In this document: positions 45,068-50,902 of the stretch, piece after piece
How positions within the stretch are numbered: position 1 is the first letter of the stretch
Layout of the letters: every line of letters starts with the position of its first letter
NCBI GenBank assembly: GCA_964624465.1
Contig: CAZUZD010000011.1
Location: 1 to 50,902, forward strand
DNA length: 50,902 nt
Source: CAZUZD01 sp964624465
GTDB lineage: Bacteria > Planctomycetota > Planctomycetia > Isosphaerales > Isosphaeraceae
Reading direction: 5' to 3'
Translations under genes and position numbers: made by a program
The notes under the pieces: model-generated
The model's input: only the letters and a program-made list of their open reading frames with translations
The model's database searches: none
What the model was told of the DNA's origin: nothing

Positions 45068-47425
45068 ATGAGCCGGTCCGAGACCGCGTCCGAAGCGTCG
45101 CCTGCCCCGGAGTTCCACGCGCCTGCCCATTCTGGGTCGCCCTGGGTGGCGCTGGCGGTCGCCGCTGCTTTGACGGGGCTGGCGCTGGGGCCCTTGCTGG
45201 CGGGCTTCGAGCCGATCGGCGGGGACCCGGACCGGTTCTACCGCCCGATCAAGGGGGAGCTGGCGAAGGCCCTGTCCGAGGGCCGGCTGCCATTCTGGAG
45301 CGATCAGTTCGGGATCGGGGCCCCGCTCCTGGCCGAGAGCCACGCCGCCGCCCTCTATCCGCCGAACTGGCTACTGTACCGGACGCTCGACCCCTCCCTC
45401 GCCTACCGGCTGGCGATGTGGGGGCATTACGTCGCACTCGCGGCGTTTACGTTTCTCTACGCTCGCGTCCTCGGTTTGACGTCCAGGGGTGCAGCGCTCG
45501 CCGCGGTGGCGTTCGCCCTGTGCGGGTTCCAGGCGATCCACTCCAGCCACGAGTGGGCGTACCACGGGCTGGCGTACCTGCCGCTGGTGCTCTGGATCGT
45601 CGAGCGGTACGCGGCGACCGGCCGAATCGCCTGGCTGGCGGGTCTGGCACTGGCCTGGGGAGCGCAGTGCACGCTCGGGCATTTCCAGGTGGCGTTCTGG
45701 ACGGGCGTGCTGGCGGCGGGCCTCGGGGCCTGGCGGATCCTCGCCGGTCGGCGCGGGTTCGTGCGGCTGGCGGGCCTGGGGATCGGGCTGGCGGGGGGAC
45801 TCCTGCTGGCGGCGCCCCAGCTCGGGCCGACGTGGGAGCTGGCCCGGTTCGTGGCCCGCGACCGCCGGCCGTTTGCGTACCTGGCCTATCACACCCTGCC
45901 GCCGGCGCACTGGGCCGAGCTGGCCGCCCCCCGGCTGTTCCGCGACCCGACCGGCGACCCCGAGAGCGGCTACTGGGCGGCGCAGGGGACCTCGGGCTAC
46001 GAGGCCGCGCTGTACGTCGGTACCGTCCCGCTGATCCTGGCCCTGGTCGCCCTGGTCGGCGGTCGGGTCCGCGGGCCGCTGCGGGTCTGGGTGCCGATCA
46101 TCGGCGTCGGCTTCGCCCTGGCGACCATGGCGCGCTGGTGGCCGGCCGGGTACGCGGCCGTGCTGGCGGTGCCGGGCTTCGGCCTGTTCCGCTGCCCGGC
46201 GCGTTACACGGCACTGGTGAGCCTGGGCCTGGCGCTCCTCGCGGGAGCCGGGCTCGATGGCGCGATCCGGGGCCGTCGCTTCGCAGCCGGCCTGGCGGTC
46301 GCCGTCCTGTTCGGCCTGGGCGCGGTGGGATGGTCGGTGGGCTGGCTCATGCACTGGGCCCCGGCCGGCCGCGTGACGATGGATGCGCTCTGGCCGCCGC
46401 TGGCCTGGACCGGCCTGGCCTGGGCCGGTGCGCTGGCGGCGGTGGTCCTGGGGCGGACGCGGCGGCTGGCGTGGGCGCCGGTGCTGGTGACAGCCGTCGA
46501 GCTGACGGCCCTGTACTACCACAGCACGACCACCTGGGGCCGGCCCGTCCGCCTGCCGGACCAGAGCCCCGCGCTTCAGGCCCTGCTCCGCGAGCCGGGC
46601 GTGGGGTTGGTCACGGGCCCGGTCGAGAACCTGCCCGTACTGGCCGGCCTGGCGACCGGGACGCCGTACCTGGGGTTCCCCCTCCCCTCCCCCAACCCGG
46701 TGCTCCTGAGCGCCCAGGGCCGTCCGGTCGACAGCGGCGGCCTGCGACTGAACCGGGTCCAGGCGGCGCTCTGGCTGCGGAGACTGGGCGTGACCCACGG
46801 GCTCTGGCCGGGGGCCGTGCCGATGGAGTCGGGCACGCCCCTCTGGACCGGCGACGATCCCGGGCTCGACCGCCTGGCGTACCGGGCCCCCGGCGAGACC
46901 GGCCCCCGCCGCTGGACGCTCGCCCGCCTGCCCGACCCTCTGCCCGAGATCCGCGTCGCTTTAAAGGCCGCGGTCCTGCCCGAGCTCAACGCGGTCGTCG
47001 AGCGGCTCTCGACGGTCGAGTCGCGCGAGACCGTCCTCTATCTGCCGGTCGACCTGCCGCCCGGCGCGTCCTCGCAGCGGGCCAGTCAGGCGACGGTCAC
47101 CTCGTGGGGTGGGACGACCGCGGTGGTCGAGCACGACGGGACGTGCGACCTCGTCCTGCGGCGGCCCTGGTACCCCGGCTGGACGGTCCGGATCAACGAC
47201 GGCCCGGCCCAGGCGGTGGGACGCGCCGACGGGTGGTTCCAGGCCGTGCGGCTCGACGGCCGGGGGCCCTCGCAGGTCCGGTTCGCCTTCGAGCCGACGG
47301 GCTGGCAGCGCTGGCAAGCGATCGCGCTGACGACCCTGGCCGTGGCCCTGGCAACCCTCGGATTCAGGTGGCCAAAAATCGCCCCTGCAGCAGGCAGTCC
47401 GGACGGCGATTCGAGAACGAATTGA
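45068..47425 (+). CDS. YfhO-like polytopic membrane protein
   Basis: 785 residues with about ten or more membrane helices in residues 28-500, then a long soluble C-terminal domain and a final helix near 755-775. Conserved motifs near the N-terminus, GGDPDRFYRPIKGEL and LPFWSDQFGIGAPLLAESH, match the YfhO/GT-C-type glycosyltransferase-like family, which is linked to cell-envelope polymer or lipid glycosylation. The acidic residues after helix 1 are the usual GT-C catalytic region, but I cannot confirm activity. No start-adjacent ribosome site is clear. Monocistronic; an AT-rich segment follows directly. Confidence 0.8.
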   Translation: MSRSETASEASPAPEFHAPAHSGSPWVALAVAAALTGLALGPLLAGFEPIGGDPDRFYRPIKGELAKALSEGRLPFWSDQFGIGAPLLAESHAAALYPPNWLLYRTLDPSLAYRLAMWGHYVALAAFTFLYARVLGLTSRGAALAAVAFALCGFQAIHSSHEWAYHGLAYLPLVLWIVERYAATGRIAWLAGLALAWGAQCTLGHFQVAFWTGVLAAGLGAWRILAGRRGFVRLAGLGIGLAGGLLLAAPQLGPTWELARFVARDRRPFAYLAYHTLPPAHWAELAAPRLFRDPTGDPESGYWAAQGTSGYEAALYVGTVPLILALVALVGGRVRGPLRVWVPIIGVGFALATMARWWPAGYAAVLAVPGFGLFRCPARYTALVSLGLALLAGAGLDGAIRGRRFAAGLAVAVLFGLGAVGWSVGWLMHWAPAGRVTMDALWPPLAWTGLAWAGALAAVVLGRTRRLAWAPVLVTAVELTALYYHSTTTWGRPVRLPDQSPALQALLREPGVGLVTGPVENLPVLAGLATGTPYLGFPLPSPNPVLLSAQGRPVDSGGLRLNRVQAALWLRRLGVTHGLWPGAVPMESGTPLWTGDDPGLDRLAYRAPGETGPRRWTLARLPDPLPEIRVALKAAVLPELNAVVERLSTVESRETVLYLPVDLPPGASSQRASQATVTSWGGTTAVVEHDGTCDLVLRRPWYPGWTVRINDGPAQAVGRADGWFQAVRLDGRGPSQVRFAFEPTGWQRWQAIALTTLAVALATLGFRWPKIAPAAGSPDGDSRTN

Positions 47426-47437
47426 TCTTGGGAATCT

Positions 47438-47443
47438 AGGAGG
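47438..47443 (+). promoter_or_regulatory. orphan Shine-Dalgarno AGGAGG
   Basis: A perfect AGGAGG lies 12 bp after the YfhO stop, but no ATG, GTG or TTG opens a sustained ORF at normal spacing. The ORF that follows starts 65 bp later at 47508. It may be a relict site at the junction of the AT-rich segment. Confidence 0.35.
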
Positions 47444-47507
47444 ACATTCTGTACGCGTGTGCGCAAAAATATTTTCATAATGTATTTTTATTTTCCAGAA
47501 CGTTCAT

Positions 47508-48008
47508 ATGGCGGAAAACAGCGCAATTCTGGAAGTATTAAATTCAATCGATTGGTTCAGTCGATGCGGATTTGGTTTGCCGACCGACATGCCATTTCCT
47601 GTTGGCCAAATCTCGACAGCCGTTGATGCCGTAGCAATGGCTCTCGGGCCTGCATGGCAGGACGCGCGAACTGAAGCTCAGGGGGACCTCACGGGCTATC
47701 TTGCGAAGCACCACGCTGATGCCTATGACGACTGGAATTCGTTGGCGAGGTCCTCCCGCGAACTCATCCAGATTCACGTGATGCCCAAGGTTGACACCCA
47801 CCTTGAGCAAATATCCGCGGGCATTCTCTCTGACACAATCCTCCTCGACTTGAGTCGGATAGCACTGCAATGCACTTACTCAAAACGGTTTCGTCGACTA
47901 CCTGATTTTTTCTCCAGACTGCTCACGATCTATGAGCGTGGGCATCTGCCGTGTGGCTGGAATGGCGATCTTAACTTCTGGCCGGAAGGGCAGTTGGTTG
48001 TACATTGA
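47508..48008 (+). CDS. AT-rich orphan protein, possible acquired gene
   Basis: 166 residues, soluble, no signal or membrane segment. Composition is close to 50% GC by eye against about 70% for neighbours, and the 65 bp in front is strongly AT-rich. Codon choices such as ATT, AAA, GAA and TTA, rare elsewhere, are frequent. The C-terminus GHLPCGWNGDLNFWPEGQLVV is compact and conserved-looking and suggests a small single-domain protein, perhaps of the immunity or accessory type; no family is recognised. It has no clear Shine-Dalgarno site. The adjacent genes are ordinary chromosomal genes, so it looks like an isolated insertion. Confidence 0.7.
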   Translation: MAENSAILEVLNSIDWFSRCGFGLPTDMPFPVGQISTAVDAVAMALGPAWQDARTEAQGDLTGYLAKHHADAYDDWNSLARSSRELIQIHVMPKVDTHLEQISAGILSDTILLDLSRIALQCTYSKRFRRLPDFFSRLLTIYERGHLPCGWNGDLNFWPEGQLVVH

Positions 48009-48041
48009 GATCGACTGATGCCAATCTCGGATCGTACTCGC

Positions 48042-48055
48042 CTCCGGCCCCGGAG
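48042..48055. terminator. short hairpin between orphan gene and HTTM gene
   Basis: CTCCGG (48042-48047) and CCGGAG (48050-48055) form a 6-bp stem with a 2-nt loop in the 98-bp space between convergent genes. Weak terminator candidate without T-run. Confidence 0.35.
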
Positions 48056-48106
48056 CCGCTCGGTGGGGGCGGCTGTCGGGGGAGATCGGGTCGGAGTGAG
48101 CGCGGG

Positions 48107-49087
48107 TCAGTCGGCGGCGGGCCGCACGCGGGCGGCGGCCGGTCGGAGGACCGGACGCGGCTGAGCCGTCGCAGCGACCTGGCGGCGGGCGAACCAGGCG
48201 CGGGGGTCGAGGCGGGTCAGCAGGGCGTTGACCTCGGCGGGGGTCAGGAACAGCAGGTAGCAGGCGGTCATCAGCTCGCCGAAGATCGGGATGTTGACCG
48301 TCAGCACGATGCCCGCGTGCAGCGCGATCCCGGCCGGCAGGATCCAGGGCCGGGCGGCCCGGAACCAGATCAGGAATGGCAGGGCGAACTCGAGGATCAC
48401 GGTGCCGAAGGTGAGCAGGTTGATCAGCTCGGGGTAGGCGGTCAGGCCCAGGTCGAGCCGGCGGGCCTCGCCGTTGTTCAGCACGTAGTGCAAGGCGGTC
48501 CCGTCGGCCCAGGTCGGGCCGGTGGCCTTCAGCAGGGCCGTGACGAAGTAGACGAAGGCGAGCTGGAACTGGATCAGCCGCTGGGCCCAGGGGCAGATCA
48601 ACGGCTCGGCCGCCACGCCGAGGCGCGCGGCCCGGCGGCGGGCGTCCAGCGAGAAGGCGGCGCCCGAGGGGGCGAAGAGCATCAAGAACAGCACGATCAT
48701 CAGCAGGGCGTCGGCGCCGCTGGCGGTGAGGATGTTCCGCTGGTGGATCGAGAGCATCAGGCCGTAGAGGGCGACGGTCGCGAGCCGGGTGTGCCAGCCC
48801 AGGGTGAACAGCACGCCGACGACGGCGGTCGCGGCGATGACCGCCCGCACGACGGCCGGGCTCTGCCAGTGCTGCAAGGGAGACAGGCGGAGCGGCCCGG
48901 CCAGCTCGGCGGCCTCGGTGCCCCGCAGGCGGCCGGCGTCGCTGAGCCAGATGTCGGCCTCGGGGGCCAGCAGGGCGAGATTCGCCAGCACGATCAGGCC
49001 GAAGACGATCCGGAACAGCCCCAGCGGCCGCGCGGAGATCGGGCCGAACCAGAACCGGTTCCAGAGTCGCACGGGGGCGAGACTCAT
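48107..49087 (-). CDS. HTTM-domain membrane protein
   Basis: 326 residues with about eight membrane helices, the architecture of the HTTM (horizontally transferred transmembrane) domain related to vitamin K-dependent gamma-carboxylase. Segments LFRIVFGLIVLANLALL, LIQFQLAFVYFVTALLK and FILTVNIPIFGELMTACYLLF-type helices line the protein (short excerpts). Catalytic Lys residues of the eukaryotic carboxylase are not evident, so bacterial function is unknown. It overlaps the upstream gene by 4 bp (ATGA), a fixed pair in related genomes by general experience. Confidence 0.8.
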   Translation of the reverse strand: MSLAPVRLWNRFWFGPISARPLGLFRIVFGLIVLANLALLAPEADIWLSDAGRLRGTEAAELAGPLRLSPLQHWQSPAVVRAVIAATAVVGVLFTLGWHTRLATVALYGLMLSIHQRNILTASGADALLMIVLFLMLFAPSGAAFSLDARRRAARLGVAAEPLICPWAQRLIQFQLAFVYFVTALLKATGPTWADGTALHYVLNNGEARRLDLGLTAYPELINLLTFGTVILEFALPFLIWFRAARPWILPAGIALHAGIVLTVNIPIFGELMTACYLLFLTPAEVNALLTRLDPRAWFARRQVAATAQPRPVLRPAAARVRPAAD

Positions 49088-49626
49088 GGCTGGGCCTCCT
49101 CGTAGGTCGGGAACCGGTAGACCTGCAAGACGACGTGCTCGGGCCGGGCCAGCGGGTCGGCGGGCCCGGCGCCCGGGGGCGGGGTGCGGGTCAGGTCGTA
49201 GTAGAGCTCGACGTCGGCCGGGTACGACGCCGGCGTCACGGCCAGGTCGCGGAGCACGGCCCTGGCGGCGAACTCGCGGTACGCGACCGCCTCGGGCACC
49301 GACATCAGGCCGAGGAACTTCGAGTGCCGGAACCCCTTGAGGGCGTCCCAGACGCCCTTGTCGGCGTTGCGCGGGAACTCGTAGCGGCGGAGCATGCCGT
49401 GCCGGTCCCGCACCACGGCCTCCAGCGCCACGGTGTCCCGCACCGGGTCGGGGGCGAACATGTCCCAGCCCTGCCACTGGCCGGTGGGCATGAGGTAGTA
49501 CTGCGTCCAGCCGGCGCAGCGCTCGCGGAGCGCGCACTTCGGTAAGTTCCAGAGGATCACGGCCGCCAGGTGGGCGACGATCACGGCCGAGAGCCCCGCG
49601 CGCTTCCAGCGCCACCAGCGATTCAA
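49084..49626 (-). CDS. HTTM-partner membrane-anchored protein
   Basis: 180 residues with one N-terminal membrane helix (about 11-28, VIVAHLAAVILWNLP) and a soluble domain starting WTQYYLMPTGQWQGWDMFAPDP, a block typical of small proteins encoded beside HTTM genes. The start is TTG at 49626; a perfect AGGAGG (minus strand, plus coordinates 49633-49638) lies 6 bp upstream and fixes it. It overlaps the HTTM gene by 4 bp. Probably forms a complex with it. Activity unknown. Confidence 0.78.
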   Translation of the reverse strand: MNRWWRWKRAGLSAVIVAHLAAVILWNLPKCALRERCAGWTQYYLMPTGQWQGWDMFAPDPVRDTVALEAVVRDRHGMLRRYEFPRNADKGVWDALKGFRHSKFLGLMSVPEAVAYREFAARAVLRDLAVTPASYPADVELYYDLTRTPPPGAGPADPLARPEHVVLQVYRFPTYEEAQP

Positions 49627-49632
49627 CGGCCG

Positions 49633-49638
49633 CCTCCT
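49633..49638 (-). promoter_or_regulatory. Shine-Dalgarno site fixing a TTG start
   Basis: The minus strand reads AGGAGG followed by 6 bp and TTG (49626), the start of the HTTM-partner gene. It is a better ribosome site than any in-frame ATG offers. Confidence 0.75.
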
Positions 49639-49865
49639 TGCGGGGGTCCCGCTCCCGGGTTCCGGGCGTCGCGGTCCGGCCCGCGATCGGCGGCAGGCTA
49701 GGAAAACCCCTCCAGGCCGTCAAGGTCGACCGGGTCAGCCTGGGCGTCTGGCATCCGAGTTGCATTCCTAAGAGATCCAGAGATCATCCCGCATGGTCAC
49801 CGTGCCCCGATCGCCTCGCTCCGGTGGAGGCGGCCGGCGCCGGTCGGCCCCCAGGTGCCACGCCG

Positions 49866-50291
49866 ATGACTGCCCCCCTCACCGAAACGCGACGGCGTGG
49901 CGATCTGAACGACCCGGACACGCCCCGGGTGCTGATCGCCGAGGACGACCCGCACAGCCGCTGGGCCCTCAGCACCCTCATGAAACGCCTGGGGTTCCAC
50001 TGCCAGGTGGCCTCCGACGGCGAGGAGGTGCTCCGGCTGGTCGAGGAGTTCCGGCCGCATGTGATCCTGATGGACCTCATGATGCCGCGGCTCGACGGCG
50101 TCGAGGCGACCCGCCGGCTCAAGGCCGACGCCCGGACCCGCGACATCCCCGTGCTCGTGATGACCGGCAACATCGCCCCGACGTACCAGCAGCTCGCCCG
50201 GTCCGCCGGCTGCGACGACCTGATGCCCAAGCCGCTCGTGCTCCGCGACCTGCTGGAGCGCCTCGACCGGTTCGTGAGCCGCCCCGCCTGA
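49866..50291 (+). CDS. single-domain response regulator
   Basis: 141 residues comprising only a receiver domain: AEDDPHSR acid pair, phosphoacceptor Asp70 in LMDLMMPRLDG, the MTGN switch region and Lys in MPKPL. A short N-terminal tail rich in Arg and Thr precedes it. With no output domain it probably works as a phosphorylation-dependent partner or relay intermediate. The ATG at 49866 is chosen because upstream in-frame sequence (from 49638) is Arg/Pro-rich and not conserved-looking. No kinase is adjacent. A hairpin begins in its stop codon. Confidence 0.9.
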   Translation: MTAPLTETRRRGDLNDPDTPRVLIAEDDPHSRWALSTLMKRLGFHCQVASDGEEVLRLVEEFRPHVILMDLMMPRLDGVEATRRLKADARTRDIPVLVMTGNIAPTYQQLARSAGCDDLMPKPLVLRDLLERLDRFVSRPA

Positions 50292-50304
50292 GGCGCGGGC
50301 GCCT
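50291..50304 (+). terminator. short hairpin after response regulator
   Basis: AGGCGC (50291-50296) pairs with GCGCCT (50299-50304) with a 2-nt loop, starting in the stop codon. Short stem and no U-run make it weak. Confidence 0.3.
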
Positions 50305-50358
50305 GAGTTCGATTCGAGACACCCCCCGACGCCCCGGGGTTGGGCCGCGTGGGCCGGC

Positions 50359-50387
50359 TTGTTCCGGCGGGGAGGGCGTCCTATAAT
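50359..50387 (+). promoter_or_regulatory. consensus sigma-70-type promoter for dxr
   Basis: TTGTTC (50359-50364), a 17-bp spacer and a perfect TATAAT (50382-50387). Transcription would start near 50394, about 44 nt before the dxr ATG. Confidence 0.7.
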
Positions 50388-50437
50388 GCACCCTGACGGA
50401 GCCGCCTCGAACCGAGCACGCCTTTCCCGAAGCCCAG

Positions 50438-50902
50438 ATGCCCCAACGCCTTGAGCAGACGGGTGCCGACCGGCCCCTGAACGTCGTCGTCCTGGGCTCC
50501 ACGGGGTCGATCGGCCGCAGCACGCTGAATGTGCTCGCCCACGACGCTGGCCGGCGGATGCGCCCCTATGGACTGGCCGCCCACACCAGCTGGGAACGGC
50601 TGGCCGAGCAGGCGCTCGAGACCCGGCCCCGCTACGTCGCCCTCGTCGACGCGGCGCTGCACGCCCCACTGGCCGATCGGCTGCACGGCAGCGGCGTCGA
50701 GCTGCTCCGGGGCGAGGACGCGATCGAGCGACTGGTCACCGACCCCGAGACCGACCGGGTCGTCTCGGCGATCGTCGGCGCGGCCGGCCTGCGCGGCACC
50801 TGGGCGGCCATCGAGGCCGGCAAGACGGTGGCCCTGGCGAACAAGGAAACCCTGGTCGTCGGCGGCCCGCTGATCACCGACCTGGCCAGGCGGCACAATG
50901 CG
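50438..50902 (+). CDS. dxr: 1-deoxy-D-xylulose-5-phosphate reductoisomerase (3' end outside window)
   Basis: Committed step of the MEP isoprenoid pathway: reduces and rearranges DXP to 2-C-methyl-D-erythritol 4-phosphate with NADPH. The first 155 codons are present and include the NADPH-binding loop LGSTGSIGRSTLNV (about 19-32) and IEAGKTVALANKETLVV (about 125-141), diagnostic of the family. The rest (about 240 residues) lies beyond the window. The ATG at 50438 is the first in-frame ATG after the promoter, with no strong ribosome site. It stands alone; the neighbouring response regulator is a separate unit. Confidence 0.95.
   Translation, partial: MPQRLEQTGADRPLNVVVLGSTGSIGRSTLNVLAHDAGRRMRPYGLAAHTSWERLAEQALETRPRYVALVDAALHAPLADRLHGSGVELLRGEDAIERLVTDPETDRVVSAIVGAAGLRGTWAAIEAGKTVALANKETLVVGGPLITDLARRHNA

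Overview
The window is high-GC DNA from a planctomycete, most likely a member of the Isosphaeraceae or a close relative. The lineage call rests on gene content seen directly: three DUF1501 proteins, two DUF1549/DUF1553 proteins (one with a PSD1-type cytochrome c domain), a Tat-exported Gfo/Idh/MocA oxidoreductase, an ECF sigma factor coupled to a Ser/Thr kinase, a DUF6263-like exported protein and an HTTM protein with its usual partner. I saw no tRNA, rRNA, CRISPR array, insertion sequence or phage gene. About 36 complete genes, two edge-truncated genes (pgi at the left, dxr at the right) and one gene broken by a 10-N assembly gap account for nearly all of the sequence.

Region 1 (1-5200) is metabolic: pgi, an alpha/beta hydrolase, a metal-dependent amidohydrolase and acetate kinase. 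Region 2 (5201-9244, minus strand) is a compact four-gene signalling operon: globin-sensor histidine kinase, double-receiver protein, receiver-PAS-kinase hybrid, and an ANTAR RNA-binding response regulator. It reads as a heme-sensing phosphorelay whose output is transcription antitermination. Region 3 (9409-14661) holds an ECF sigma factor translationally coupled to a transmembrane kinase with an N-terminal anti-sigma zinc motif, then csrA and a tandem universal stress protein, the last two with good sigma-70-type promoters. Region 4 (14709-16878, minus) has a J-domain protein and the exported oxidoreductase.

Region 5 (17033-28359, plus) is a planctomycete surface or periplasmic cluster: DUF1549/1553, DUF1501, WD40, DUF1501, PSD1 cytochrome protein, DUF1501 and an exported zinc metallopeptidase, several joined by ATGA overlaps. 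A 10-bp direct repeat straddles the -10 box in front of the PSD1 gene. Region 6 (28400-33922) has two methyltransferases, a potassium-channel-like protein, a tRNA-dihydrouridine synthase and a DUF6263-like protein.

Region 7 (34007-38544) is a membrane-bound sigma-54 activator (containing the assembly gap) divergent from an alpha/beta hydrolase. The shared intergenic DNA carries four copies of the palindrome TCGGCGCCGA within 248 bp, a strong operator candidate. Region 8 (38656-43964) has a small HD-family alarmone-hydrolase-like gene, hisI, and two large TPR/SEC-C proteins. Region 9 (44151-49626) has an exported S1/P1 nuclease, a YfhO-like membrane protein, one atypically AT-rich orphan gene, and an HTTM pair. 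Region 10 (49866-50902) has a single-domain response regulator and the start of dxr.

The most interesting items are the globin-to-ANTAR phosphorelay, the ECF/anti-sigma-kinase pair, the fourfold palindrome, the repeats at the PSD1 promoter and the AT-rich orphan.
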